A stretch of DNA of 64,000 nucleotides from Actinacidiphila yeochonensis CN732. Lineage in GTDB: Bacteria > Actinomycetota > Actinomycetes > Streptomycetales > Streptomycetaceae. The notes below the pieces were generated by a model. It ran no database searches. It saw only the letters and a program-made list of their open reading frames with translations, and was not told the DNA's origin. Each line of letters starts with the position of its first letter. Within the stretch, counting starts at the first letter, position 1. A program made the translations under genes and the position numbers. The DNA is taken from the NCBI RefSeq assembly GCF_000745345.1, contig NZ_JQNR01000005.1, forward strand, positions 1,240,001-1,304,000, given 5' to 3'. Positions 16,453 to 24,809 of this stretch are shown piece by piece.

Positions 16453-17367
16453 ATGGACTGTGAGCGCCCCAGCAGCACGCCGATGGCGGAGTTCCTCCGC
16501 TCCGCCCGCGCGCGCCTCACCCCGCGGGAAGCCGGGATCGACGATTACGGCCCGGGGCGGCGCCGGGTGTCGGGCCTGCGCCGGGAGGAACTCGCCCGGC
16601 TGGCCGGGGTCAGCGTGGACTACTACACGCGCCTGGAGCAGGGCCGCAGCCGCAGCGCCTCCGCCGAGGTCCTCGACGCGCTCGCCGCCGCGCTGCGCCT
16701 GGACGACGCCGAGCGCAGCCACCTGCACACCCTCGCCCGGCCGCGCCCGACCCGGCGCCGCCGGCCCCGCCCGCAGCGCGTCCACCCCGCCACCTGGGAC
16801 CTGCTGGACACCCTCCAGCAGGCGGGCCGCCCCGGCTTCGTGCTCGGGCGGCGCCTCGACGTGCTGGCCCACAACCAGCTCGCCGGACGGCTGATCACCG
16901 ACTTCCGCGCGCTCCCCGCCGCCGAGCGGAACCAGGCCCGCTTCGTCTTCCTCGACCCGCACGCGCGCGAGCTGTACCGGGACTGGCCCCGCGTCGCCGC
17001 GGACACCGCCGCCATGCTCCGCCTCGACGCGGGCCGCCACCCGGACGACCCGGCGCTGGGCGCCCTGGTCGGTGACCTGTCCATCCGCAGCGCGGAGTTC
17101 CGCCGCTTCTGGTCGGACAACAAGGTGCACCGGCGTACGACCGGCACCAAGGACTACCACCACCCGCTCGTCGGCGACCTCACCGTCACCTACCAGGCCC
17201 TCACCCCCGGAGACGACCCGGACCAGATCCTCTTCGTCTACGGCGCCGAACCCGGCGGCCCGTCCGAGACCTCGCTGCGCCTGCTGGCCCAGTGGAGCGG
17301 CGCGGCGGCCGGTACCGGCGGCGTCACCGAGCCGGCCCCAGGAGGGCTGGGCGGCGCCGGCCGCTGA
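16453..17367 (+). CDS. XRE family regulator with MmyB-like ligand domain
   Basis: The 304-aa DNA-binding protein carries an N-terminal helix-turn-helix, ...VSGLRREELARLAGVSVDYYTRLEQGRS, about residues 30-75. The C-terminal domain resembles the MmyB transcription-regulator ligand-binding domain (VLAHNQLAGRLI, FVFLDPHARELYRDW, FRRFWSDNKV, DLTVTYQAL). Relatives often sit divergent to a short-chain dehydrogenase, as here, and are thought to repress it. The ATG at 16453 has only a weak ribosome site; an in-frame ATG at 16483 is a credible alternative. The open frame extends further upstream, but that part lacks homology-like sequence and contains the dispersed repeat. Confidence 0.9.
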   Translation: MDCERPSSTPMAEFLRSARARLTPREAGIDDYGPGRRRVSGLRREELARLAGVSVDYYTRLEQGRSRSASAEVLDALAAALRLDDAERSHLHTLARPRPTRRRRPRPQRVHPATWDLLDTLQQAGRPGFVLGRRLDVLAHNQLAGRLITDFRALPAAERNQARFVFLDPHARELYRDWPRVAADTAAMLRLDAGRHPDDPALGALVGDLSIRSAEFRRFWSDNKVHRRTTGTKDYHHPLVGDLTVTYQALTPGDDPDQILFVYGAEPGGPSETSLRLLAQWSGAAAGTGGVTEPAPGGLGGAGR

Positions 17368-17587
17368 CCCGTCTCGGCGCGGGATCGGGGAGCGTTCCTC
17401 GGACCAGGCTCCGGCGGGGTGGGGCGGCGGGCCGGATCCAGCGCTCCGGCCGCTGGATCCTTTCGATCTTCTGCTGGACGGCCCGCCGGGCCGGGCCCGA
17501 TGCTGGAGGCCGCCGGGAGGCGGCCCGTCGGGCGCGCCTCCGCCGCCACGGGGCACCGCCCCGTCAGGACCACAGGAGAAGAGTGCC

Positions 17588-18553
17588 GTGCGCTACCGCG
17601 AGCTGGGCCGCAGCGGGCTGCGGGTGTCCGAGATCGGCTACGGAGCATGGGGGATCGGCGGTGGGGCGTGGGTCGGCGCGACGGACGACGAGTCGGTGCG
17701 GGCCCTGCACCACGCGATCGACTCGGGCGTCAACCTGATCGACACCGCCCGCGGCTACGCCGAGAGCGAGCGGATCGTCGGGCAGGTCGTCCGCGAGCGG
17801 GCCGGCGACGAGGTGCTGGTCGCCACGAAGGTCCCGCCGAAGAACGGCCGCTGGCCCGCACCCGAGGGGGTCGGGCCGCAGGACGCGTTCCCCGGCGAGC
17901 ACATCCGCGAGAGCCTCCGCACCAGCCTGCGGGCCAGCGGGCTGGACCACTTCGACGTGCTCCAGTTCCACGTGTGGAGCGACGAGTGGGTGGGCCGCGG
18001 GGACTGGCTGGAGGCCGTCCAGGACCTCAAGGAGCAGGGGCTCGTCCGGCTCTTCGGCGTCTCGATCAACGACCACGAGCCGGACAGCGCGCTGGAGCTG
18101 GTGCGCAGCGGCGTCGTGGACACCGTCCAGGTCATCTACAACGTCTTCGACCAGGCCCCGGCCGAGTCGCTGCTGCCGGCCTGCGCGGAGCACGGGGTGG
18201 GCGTCATCGTCCGCGTCGCGCTCGACGAGGGCGGCCTGACCGGCGCCGTCCGGGAGGGCGCCACGTTCCCCGAGGGCGACTTCCGCAACCGCTACTTCCG
18301 CGGCGACCGGCCCGCCGAGGTGGGGCGCCGGGTGGACGCCATCGCCGCCGACCTGGACATCCCGGTCGACGCCCTGGCCGAGACCGCGCTGCGCTTCGTG
18401 CTCAGCGCCCCGTCCGTCTCCACCGTGATCCCGGGCATGCGCTCGGTGCGCAACGTCGACCGCAACACCGCCGTCAGCGACGGCCGCACGCTGGACGCCG
18501 ACCAGCTCGCGACCCTGGCCAAGCACCGCTGGCAGCGCAACTACTACGCCTGA
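17588..18553 (+). CDS. aldo/keto reductase
   Basis: The 321-aa NADPH-type oxidoreductase has the (alpha/beta)8 pattern of the AKR superfamily. It begins YRELGRSGLRVSEIGYGAWGIGG and keeps the catalytic tetrad in order: Asp in LIDTARGY, Tyr of GYAES, Lys in VLVATKVPP and His in LQFHVWSD. The cofactor end is STVIPGMRSVRNVDRN. The GTG at 17588 follows AGGAGAAG. It is 220 bases downstream of the XRE regulator on the same strand, with its own ribosome site. The substrate cannot be told from sequence; related general-stress or sugar-ketone reductases are the likely class. Confidence 0.93.
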   Translation: MRYRELGRSGLRVSEIGYGAWGIGGGAWVGATDDESVRALHHAIDSGVNLIDTARGYAESERIVGQVVRERAGDEVLVATKVPPKNGRWPAPEGVGPQDAFPGEHIRESLRTSLRASGLDHFDVLQFHVWSDEWVGRGDWLEAVQDLKEQGLVRLFGVSINDHEPDSALELVRSGVVDTVQVIYNVFDQAPAESLLPACAEHGVGVIVRVALDEGGLTGAVREGATFPEGDFRNRYFRGDRPAEVGRRVDAIAADLDIPVDALAETALRFVLSAPSVSTVIPGMRSVRNVDRNTAVSDGRTLDADQLATLAKHRWQRNYYA

Positions 18554-18720
18554 GCGCTTCCGGGGTGCCGGGCGGACGGGCGGCGCGCGGGGCGGCCTTT
18601 GACCTGGGTGGCCGGGTTCGGCCCGGCCGCCGGTCGGCCCCGCGGTCCGAGGCCCCGCGGCCCCGCGGTCCGGTGGCCGTCACCTGATCGCCGGGCACCC
18701 GCTGGCGAGTCGAGCCGGAT

Positions 18721-18751
18721 ACACAGAGTAACACAAGCGCATACTCTGTGT
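18721..18751. promoter_or_regulatory. 10-bp perfect inverted repeat upstream of the small secreted protein
   Basis: ACACAGAGTA (18721-18730) and TACTCTGTGT (18742-18751) are exact reverse complements 11 bases apart, about 50 bases upstream of the ATG at 18804. The location fits an operator overlapping a promoter or a leader hairpin. The bound factor is unknown. Confidence 0.6.
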
Positions 18752-18803
18752 CACCAACGCGGACGGTATCCGTCCGCCCGCACCGACTCACAGGAGGAAC
18801 GGC

Positions 18804-19094
18804 ATGCGACGTGTCGCAACCGTGCTGGGCGGCCTGGCGATGGCCGGGTCGCTGGCGCTGAGCCTGTCCGGCTCGGCCTGGGCCGCCCAGGGCACGCTGG
18901 TCGTCAACGGCACGACCTACCAGGACCCGAGCGGCTGTTACAACGCGCAGGTATGGCCACTGTCCGTCACCAACAACACCGACCAACTGGTCACCGTCTA
19001 CGCCGGCCTCAACTGCACCGGAGGGGTGCTGGCCCTGCTGGCCCCGGGGAGTTCCGAGGTCGACGAGTTCGGCGCCAGCGTCTCCGTCAACTGA
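18804..19094 (+). CDS. small secreted protein, unknown function
   Basis: The 96-aa protein has a strong AGGAGG (18792-18797) and a clear signal peptide (RRVATVLGGLAMAGSLALSL...), with cleavage likely after AWA. The mature part is about 67 residues with two cysteines, in PSGCYNAQ and LNCTGG, able to form one disulfide. It resembles small actinomycete exported proteins of beta-sandwich type. No enzyme motif is present. It is monocistronic, with a palindrome upstream and a hairpin terminator downstream. Confidence 0.85.
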   Translation: MRRVATVLGGLAMAGSLALSLSGSAWAAQGTLVVNGTTYQDPSGCYNAQVWPLSVTNNTDQLVTVYAGLNCTGGVLALLAPGSSEVDEFGASVSVN

Positions 19095-19111
19095 TCGCAC
19101 CGGCGGGCACC

Positions 19112-19140
19112 GGTGGTGCCGGGGAGGCCCCGGCGCCACC
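19112..19140 (+). terminator. hairpin after the small secreted protein gene
   Basis: GGTGGTGCCGGGG (19112-19124) pairs with CCCCGGCGCCACC (19128-19140) around a three-base loop with one non-Watson-Crick pair, 18 bases after the stop. Confidence 0.75.
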
Positions 19141-19232
19141 GAAGCGCCGACGCCCGTCCTGAATCGGACATTCGGCGCATCGGGCGGTGTGTCGGACGGG
19201 GCCGCCGCCGCCCGCGCTGCCAGGTTGGCGGC

Positions 19233-20840
19233 ATGGCGGAACCGGTGAAGGTCCCGGCCGCGGCGCCCGTCACGGGGAGCCGCGCGCCGGGCGGCAGGGA
19301 CGGGGCGGCGGCGCGGCCGCGGTCCGGGCGGCGCGGCGCGGTCCGCGACCGGGCCTGGCCGGGGGCGGTCGCGACGGCGTACGGCCTCGCCCAGCTGGCC
19401 CTGGTGGTGCCCGGTACCGGCCTCGGCTGGGACGAGACGGTGTACACCAGCCAGGTCAGCGGCTCGGTGCCGGCCGCGGTCTTCAGCGCCCCCCGGGCCC
19501 GGGGCATCAGCCTGCTCGCCGCGCCCGTCGCCTCCTGGAGCGACTCGACGCCGCTGCTGCGGGTGTGGATGGCGGTGCTCTCCTCACTCGGCCTGTACCT
19601 GGCGCTGCGCGCCTGGCGCACCCTGCTGCCCGCGCCGGTGCTCGCCCTCGCCGGCGCCCTCTTCGCCACCTTGTGGATCTCGCTCTTCTACGGCCCCCAG
19701 GTGATGCCCAACCTGTACAGCGCCTACGGGGCGATGGCCGCCGTCGGCTGCTTCCTGCGGGCGGCCCGCGACCCCGCCGACCGGTGGGCACCCGTGGGCC
19801 TGTGCGTGGGCGTCGCCGTCACCGGGCTGATGCGGCCGCCGGACGCGGCCTGGCTGCTGGCCCCGCTCGCGGTCGCCGCGCTGCTGACGCCCGGCGCGCG
19901 CCGGCCGGCGGTGTGGGCGGCGCTGGCCGGGGGTGCGGTGCTGGGCTGCGGCGAGTGGGTCGTCGAGGCGTACACCGCCTACGGCGGCCTGCCCGAGCGA
20001 CTGCGCCGGGCCAGTGCCGTCCAAGGCGGCACCGGGCTGAACCTCGCGGTCGACGACCAGGTCAGGGCGCTGGACGGGCGGGCGCTGTGCCGGCCGTGCA
20101 CCGTGCCGTGGCGGCACCCGGTCACCGCCGTGTGGTTCTTCGCGCTGCCCGTGGCCACCGCCGCCGGCGTGGCCGCGGGGGTCCGCGCCGGGCGGCGGGC
20201 CGCGGTGTGGCTGCCGACCGCGGTCGCCGCGTCCATGGCCGTGCCGTACCTCTTCCTGCTCGGCTACGCGGCGCCGCGCTTCCTGCTGCCCACGTACCTG
20301 CTGCTGGCCGTCCCCGTCGCCTGCTGCGGACACCCGCTGCTGGCCCGCGCCCGGCGACCGGCCGCCGACCGCCGGCGGCGGATCGTGAACGCGCTGCCCG
20401 CCGCCCTGGCGGTGGTCGCGCTGTGCGCCCACCTCGCGGTGCAGGGCGCGGTCGCCCGCGGTGCCGTGGACGGCAACCGTGCCATGCGCCGCGCCTACGA
20501 CACCGTGGCGGCCCGGCTGCACGCCGCCGGGGTACGCCCGCCGTGCGTGCTCAGCGGTGACCACGCCGTGCCCATGGCCTACTACGCCCGCTGCGCCTCC
20601 CGGCAGATCGGCGGCCCCGACGCCGCCACCACCCCGGCCGGGCTGCGGGCCGACGCCCGGACCCGGCCGGTGGCGCTGCTGGTCCGCTACGGCCGGGTCC
20701 CCGCCTACGCCGCCGGCTGGCGCCGCCTCACCCTTCCCGACCTGCCGGCCCTGCACGGCTACTCCGCCTACCTGGCACCCGGCCCGGCCGGCGCCGCGGG
20801 CAACGGTCCGGACGACGGCCCGGCCGGCGCCGCGCCGTAG
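19233..20840 (+). CDS. polytopic membrane protein, GT-C glycosyltransferase-like
   Basis: The 535-aa protein has about 10 hydrophobic spans from residue 50 to 420. The first external loop contains GLGWDETVYTSQV; an acidic DE just after the first span is characteristic of GT-C glycosyltransferases (PMT/ArnT-like), which use polyprenyl-phosphate sugars. A large Arg-rich loop (RARRPAADRRRR) and a C-terminal soluble region follow. The assignment is by layout only; family membership needs a profile search. It is followed 65 bases later by a flavoprotein gene on the same strand, possibly one transcript. The ATG at 19233 was chosen because the stretch upstream is not protein-like. Confidence 0.75.
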   Translation: MAEPVKVPAAAPVTGSRAPGGRDGAAARPRSGRRGAVRDRAWPGAVATAYGLAQLALVVPGTGLGWDETVYTSQVSGSVPAAVFSAPRARGISLLAAPVASWSDSTPLLRVWMAVLSSLGLYLALRAWRTLLPAPVLALAGALFATLWISLFYGPQVMPNLYSAYGAMAAVGCFLRAARDPADRWAPVGLCVGVAVTGLMRPPDAAWLLAPLAVAALLTPGARRPAVWAALAGGAVLGCGEWVVEAYTAYGGLPERLRRASAVQGGTGLNLAVDDQVRALDGRALCRPCTVPWRHPVTAVWFFALPVATAAGVAAGVRAGRRAAVWLPTAVAASMAVPYLFLLGYAAPRFLLPTYLLLAVPVACCGHPLLARARRPAADRRRRIVNALPAALAVVALCAHLAVQGAVARGAVDGNRAMRRAYDTVAARLHAAGVRPPCVLSGDHAVPMAYYARCASRQIGGPDAATTPAGLRADARTRPVALLVRYGRVPAYAAGWRRLTLPDLPALHGYSAYLAPGPAGAAGNGPDDGPAGAAP

Positions 20841-20905
20841 GAGTCGGCATCCTTCGGCGTGGCACCGTCCGGATACGGCGGCCCGGGCTGGGCCGAGGTG
20901 CTGGA

Positions 20906-21928
20906 ATGGGCGGCATGGCAGCTGAACCCGAACCCGTGCGGCCGGGCGGCCCGGCCGCCGAGGGCGCGTTCCCGTCGGGACCGGGGCCGGGTCCCGCACG
21001 AGGGCCCGAGGTCCCGGCCCCGGGCGGGACGCCGGAGGGCGTCGAGCTGATCGTCGTCGGGGGCGGGCCGGCCGGGTGCGCCGCCGCGCTCATGGCGGCG
21101 AGCGTCGGGCTGCGCTCGGTGGTGGTCGAGGAGGCCGGCCGGCTGTGCGGCAAGCTGCGCGGGATACCGGCCGTGGACAACGTGGCGGGCGGCCACCGCG
21201 GCGGCCCGGAGCTGGCCGACGCCATCGCCGCCGACCTGGCCCGGACCCCGCTGTGCCGGGTCGAGCTGGGTGTCCGGGCGGTCCGGGTGCGCGCCCACGG
21301 CGACCGCGCCTCCGTCACCCTGGACGACGGGCGCCGGCTGCACGCCCCCTACGCGGTGGTGGCCACCGGCACCGGGCCGCTCGGCCCGCGGGTGGCGGGC
21401 TGGCTCACCGTACGGCCGGGTGCGCGGACGGCCGGGTTGTGGGGCGCCGAACCGCCGCCGCGGGCCCGGACCCTGCTGGTGCTGGGCGCCGACCGCCCGC
21501 TCGGCACCTTCCTGCGCGCCCACCCCGGCCTGGACGCGCGGGTCCTGGTGGCCCACCCGCCGGAGGACGACTACAAGGCCGACGAGGTGCGGGACGACCC
21601 GCGCGTGGAGCTGCTGCCGGTGGCCGGGCTCACCCTGCTGCCGCCCGGCTCCGGGCCCGTGGCGCGGTGGACGGCCCGGGACGGGCGGAGCGGCGCCAGC
21701 GAGGCCGACGCGGTCCTGCTCAACCTCGGCAGCGCGCCCGCCCCGCCACCCGGGGACCTGGTCCGCGACAGTGCCGGGTACTGCCCGCCCCGTTCCCAGC
21801 CGCCGCGCCTGTTCACCGCTGGGGACCTGCGGTCGGCCCGCTTCCAGCGGATCATGGCCGCGACCGGCTCGGGCGGCGAGGCCGCGCTGCGGGCGTACTA
21901 CGAGCTGAGCGGCGTGCCGACCGGGTGA
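20906..21928 (+). CDS. FAD-dependent NAD(P)/thioredoxin-reductase-like oxidoreductase
   Basis: The 340-aa protein begins with a 45-residue Pro/Gly-rich tail, then the FAD-binding ELIVVGGGPAGCAAALMA and a VVVEEAG strand end. It closes with FTAGDLRSARFQRIMAATGSGGEAAL, which matches the second FAD motif of thioredoxin-reductase-like proteins. The redox CxxC of true thioredoxin reductases is absent, and the middle NAD(P) domain is poorly marked (LLVLGADRPLG replaces GxGxxG). It is therefore a divergent member, perhaps acting with a separate partner or no longer reducing a thiol. Function is unassigned. Confidence 0.8.
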   Translation: MGGMAAEPEPVRPGGPAAEGAFPSGPGPGPARGPEVPAPGGTPEGVELIVVGGGPAGCAAALMAASVGLRSVVVEEAGRLCGKLRGIPAVDNVAGGHRGGPELADAIAADLARTPLCRVELGVRAVRVRAHGDRASVTLDDGRRLHAPYAVVATGTGPLGPRVAGWLTVRPGARTAGLWGAEPPPRARTLLVLGADRPLGTFLRAHPGLDARVLVAHPPEDDYKADEVRDDPRVELLPVAGLTLLPPGSGPVARWTARDGRSGASEADAVLLNLGSAPAPPPGDLVRDSAGYCPPRSQPPRLFTAGDLRSARFQRIMAATGSGGEAALRAYYELSGVPTG

Positions 21929-21962
21929 CGCCGGCCGCGCGGGACCGGATGCCCGGAAGGGG

Positions 21963-22769
21963 TCACCCCAGCGGGGCCCACCGGCTGCTCCTGGGCACGG
22001 CCTCGGACGTGCTCCGGGGCTGGGGGCGCGGCGCGTACGTCGCCTTCCGGCGGAGCGCCGCCGCGGTGCGCCGTATCCACGGGAGCTGGTCGTAGAGGGC
22101 GTCGCCGGGGCAGTCTGTCTGGTAGGCGTCGCGGTGGCCGGAGATGGCGTGCAGCTCGGCGGCGGTGCCCTTGGCGAAGCGGCTGCGGCTGTCGGTGGAG
22201 ACCAGCCGCACCTCGCCGTTCGGGTCGACGCCGGGGGCGAGCTTCCAGGCGGCTATGGCCGCGATGGACTCCAGCATGGGCCGGGGGACCTTCTGGCCGG
22301 GCCCGAAGTTGCCCAGGGCCGCTATGCCGACGCTCTCCACGTTGAAGCCCTCGGTGTGCGCGCCGCGCACCGCCGCGTCGACGCCGCCGGCCCGGCCCTC
22401 GTAGATGGTGCCGCAGCGGTCGACGACGAAGTTGTAGCCGAGGTCGTCCCAGCCGAGGGCGACGTGGCTCTCCTCGATGCCGCGCAGCATCGCCGGGACG
22501 TCCCGGCGGCAGTCGTAGTCGTTCGGGTTGTCCGTGTGGTGGATGAAGACCGCTTTGACCTCGGTGTCGTAGAGCGGCGGCCCGGACACCGCGCGGGGTT
22601 CGGCGTGCCACGCCGTCCGGCTGACGACGGCCGGGCGGAGCTGCGCCACGTGGAGGAACGGGCGGACCCGCGGCGGTACCTGCGCGTGGTGCTGCGGCGT
22701 GGAGCAGGAGGCCAGGAACACCAGTGACAGTACGGCCGCGACCTGGGTGGATCGGGGAAGCGGCCGCAT
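21963..22769 (-). CDS. peptidoglycan-recognition (amidase_2 type) N-acetylmuramoyl-L-alanine amidase lipoprotein
   Basis: The 268-aa lipoprotein has a signal ending in the lipobox LASC, so it should sit on the outer membrane face. The catalytic domain shows the PGRP/amidase_2 zinc set: His in VFIHHTDNPNDYDC, His in HAISGHRDAYQ and Cys in TDCPGD, with LGYNFVVDRCGTIYEGR between them. It should cleave the bond between MurNAc and L-Ala. The ATG at 22769 directly follows GAGGGC; an ATG 36 bases upstream is possible but would bury the signal peptide. It converges on the flavoprotein gene. Confidence 0.92.
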   Translation of the reverse strand: MRPLPRSTQVAAVLSLVFLASCSTPQHHAQVPPRVRPFLHVAQLRPAVVSRTAWHAEPRAVSGPPLYDTEVKAVFIHHTDNPNDYDCRRDVPAMLRGIEESHVALGWDDLGYNFVVDRCGTIYEGRAGGVDAAVRGAHTEGFNVESVGIAALGNFGPGQKVPRPMLESIAAIAAWKLAPGVDPNGEVRLVSTDSRSRFAKGTAAELHAISGHRDAYQTDCPGDALYDQLPWIRRTAAALRRKATYAPRPQPRSTSEAVPRSSRWAPLG

Positions 22770-22938
22770 GCCCTCAGGGTGCGGCGGGTCGTCGCGGTGG
22801 GACATTCGGCCCAGCCGTTCGGGTGAATTCCGGAGCGGTGCCGTGTGCGGGGCCGGGTACCACGGGAAAGGCCGGGACCCACGGAAACGGCCTTCCCGCC
22901 TGGCCCGGCGGGTGCGGGGCCGTCGCCACGGCCACCGC

Positions 22939-22973
22939 CGGGTCAGGGCGCGGGCAGAACGCGCCCTGACCCG
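22939..22973 (-). terminator. 14-bp hairpin after the SDR gene
   Basis: CGGGTCAGGGCGCG (22939-22952) pairs perfectly with 22960-22973 around a seven-base loop, 59 bases beyond the SDR stop at 23032. Confidence 0.8.
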
Positions 22974-23031
22974 CCGGACCGGGCGGGGCGGCCGTTCAGG
23001 GGTCGCCCCAGTGCTCGTCTCGGCGGTCGCC

Positions 23032-23904
23032 TCAGTGGTCGCCGCGCCCCAGCGGGTCCAGCTGCTCCGGGGTCGCGTCGTCGAACGCGGTGGACCGGCT
23101 GAGTTCGGCCCACCGCTCGTCCTCGGCGAGCAGTTCCCGCCCGGCGGCGGTGGCGTAGGCGTAGGCGTCGGGGCCCACGAGCAGCCGCAGCGGCGGCTCC
23201 TCCATGGCCGCCACGTCCAGCACCAGCCGGGCCACCTTCGCCGGGTCGCTGGCGGAGGTGGCCGCGCCGGAGTCGTGCATCGCGGCCATCCGGCCGACGG
23301 TCGCCTCGTACTCCGGCCGGATGTCGGCGATCCGCATCGAGGAGCCGGCCCAGTCCGTGGCCATGCCGCCCGGCTCCAGCACGGTGACCTTGACGCCCAG
23401 CGGCCCGACCTCCCGCGCCAGCACCGAGGAGAAGCCGCCGACGGCCCACTTGGCCGACTGGTAGGCGGACAGCCCCGGCGTGGCCAGCCGGCCGCCGACC
23501 GAGGAGACCTGCACGATGTGACCGGAACCCTGCTCGCGCAGCACCGGCAGCGCGGCCTGGGTGAGCCGCACCACGCCGAGGAGGTTGGTGTCGATCTGGG
23601 CGCGGAAGTCGTCGAAGTCGACGTCCTCCACGGGGGCCACATTGGCGTACCCGGCGTTGTTGACCAGCACGTCGAGGCGGCCGAAGCGGTCCACGGCGGT
23701 GCGGACGGCGGCCCGGACCTGGACCTGGTCGGTCACGTCGAGCGGGACGACGGCGACCTGGTCGCCGTACTCGGCCACCACCTCGTCCAGCGCCTTGGGG
23801 GACCGCACACCCGCCACCACCTGGTGCCCGGCACGCGCGGCGGCGCGGACGATCTCGCGGCCCAGGCCCCGGGAGGCGCCGCTGACGAGGAAGACGGAAG
23901 GCAT
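23032..23904 (-). CDS. SDR family oxidoreductase, divergent from TetR
   Basis: The 290-aa classical SDR has SGASRGLGREIV as the nucleotide-binding motif, LDVTDQ, NNAGYANVAP, and catalytic Ser plus YQSAK. The C-terminal part contains an ELDPLGRGDH tail. The ATG at 23904 follows GGAG. It shares a 112-base intergenic region holding two CTAACCGG-type half-site palindromes with a TetR gene, so it is very likely the regulated target. The natural substrate is unknown. It is about 35-40% alike by eye to the SDR at 15236, so the two are paralogues of one broad subgroup, not recent duplicates. Confidence 0.93.
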   Translation of the reverse strand: MPSVFLVSGASRGLGREIVRAAARAGHQVVAGVRSPKALDEVVAEYGDQVAVVPLDVTDQVQVRAAVRTAVDRFGRLDVLVNNAGYANVAPVEDVDFDDFRAQIDTNLLGVVRLTQAALPVLREQGSGHIVQVSSVGGRLATPGLSAYQSAKWAVGGFSSVLAREVGPLGVKVTVLEPGGMATDWAGSSMRIADIRPEYEATVGRMAAMHDSGAATSASDPAKVARLVLDVAAMEEPPLRLLVGPDAYAYATAAGRELLAEDERWAELSRSTAFDDATPEQLDPLGRGDH

Positions 23905-23932
23905 GGGAGGCTCCGTTCGGCGAGGTTGCTGA

Positions 23933-23999
23933 CTAACCGGTTGATTAGCAACGCCCCCATAGGACCTCCTCCGCGAGCCTTTGTCAACTATCCGGTTAG
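23933..23999. promoter_or_regulatory. paired TetR operators
   Basis: CTAACCGG-TTGATTAG (23933-23948) and CTATCC-GGTTAG (23988-23999) are near-palindromes sharing the half-site CTAACCGG. They lie in the divergent SDR/TetR promoter region, the second ending 18 bases before the TetR start. The arrangement suggests autorepression and repression of the SDR. Confidence 0.75.
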
Positions 24000-24016
24000 T
24001 AGATAAGCTGGTCGGT

Positions 24017-24607
24017 ATGAGCCCTGCCTCCGCCACCTCCCCCACCGGCCGCGACGCCGAAGCCACCCGCCGCAGGCTGCTGGCCGCCGCGACGGAGGAG
24101 TTCGCCGCGTACGGCATCGCGGGGGCGCGGGTGGACCGCATCGCGACGGCGGCGCGGAGCAACAAGGCGCAGATCTACCACTACTTCGGCAGCAAGGACG
24201 GGCTGTTCGACGCCGTCTTCGACGCCATGTGCCGGGAGACCCTGGACGCCGTGCCGATCGACCCCGACGACCTGCCCGAGTACGCCGGCCGCCTCCACGA
24301 CTCCTACCGCGCCCGGCCCTGGGTGCAGCGGCTGGCCACCTGGTACCGGCTGGAGCGGGCCGGCTCAGGCGAGCAGCTGGCGGTGGTGCGGGACAGCTAC
24401 GCGGCCAAGATCGAGGCGGTCGCCGCCGCCCAGCGCGCCGGCCGGCTCACCGACCGCTTCGAGGCGGCGGAGCTGCTCGGCCTGGTCCTGCACCTGTCCG
24501 GCTTCTGGAGCACCCAGACCCCCGAGCTGGACGCCCGCCTCGACACCGTCAACGACGCGCACCGCCGCCTGCTGGTGGTGGACGCGGTGGCCGCGCTCAT
24601 CGCCTGA
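24017..24607 (+). CDS. TetR/AcrR family transcriptional regulator
   Basis: The 196-aa repressor has a classical N-terminal TetR domain: RRRLLAAATEEFAAYGIAGARVDRIA followed by the recognition region NKAQIYHYFGSKDGLFDAVF. The C-terminal all-helical part, which would bind the ligand, has ELLGLVLHLSGFWSTQTPEL. The ATG at 24017 is preferred over one at 23981 because the latter would lie inside the second operator. It is divergent from the SDR at 23032. The ligand is unknown. Confidence 0.93.
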   Translation: MSPASATSPTGRDAEATRRRLLAAATEEFAAYGIAGARVDRIATAARSNKAQIYHYFGSKDGLFDAVFDAMCRETLDAVPIDPDDLPEYAGRLHDSYRARPWVQRLATWYRLERAGSGEQLAVVRDSYAAKIEAVAAAQRAGRLTDRFEAAELLGLVLHLSGFWSTQTPELDARLDTVNDAHRRLLVVDAVAALIA

Positions 24608-24631
24608 GCCTCGGCCCCGCCGGCCCCCACC

Positions 24632-24718
24632 GGACCGCCGGCCCCCACGGGACCGCCGGCCCCACGGGACCGCCGGCCCCACGGGACCGCCGGCCCCCAC
24701 GGGACCGCCGGCCCCGTC
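24632..24718. repeat. 17/18-bp tandem repeat, five copies
   Basis: Units of the form GGACCGCCGGCCCC(C)ACG start at 24632, 24650, 24667, 24684 and 24702. Copies differ by the number of Cs in one run. It lies 3' of the tetR stop in noncoding DNA. Confidence 0.9.
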
Positions 24719-24809
24719 CGCGTACCCGGAGCCGGCCCCGCCGCGTCCCGGCCGGGTCCCCGGTCCACGGGCCTACGCTGGCCGGGAGGACCGGGCCGCG
24801 GGTGGACGG

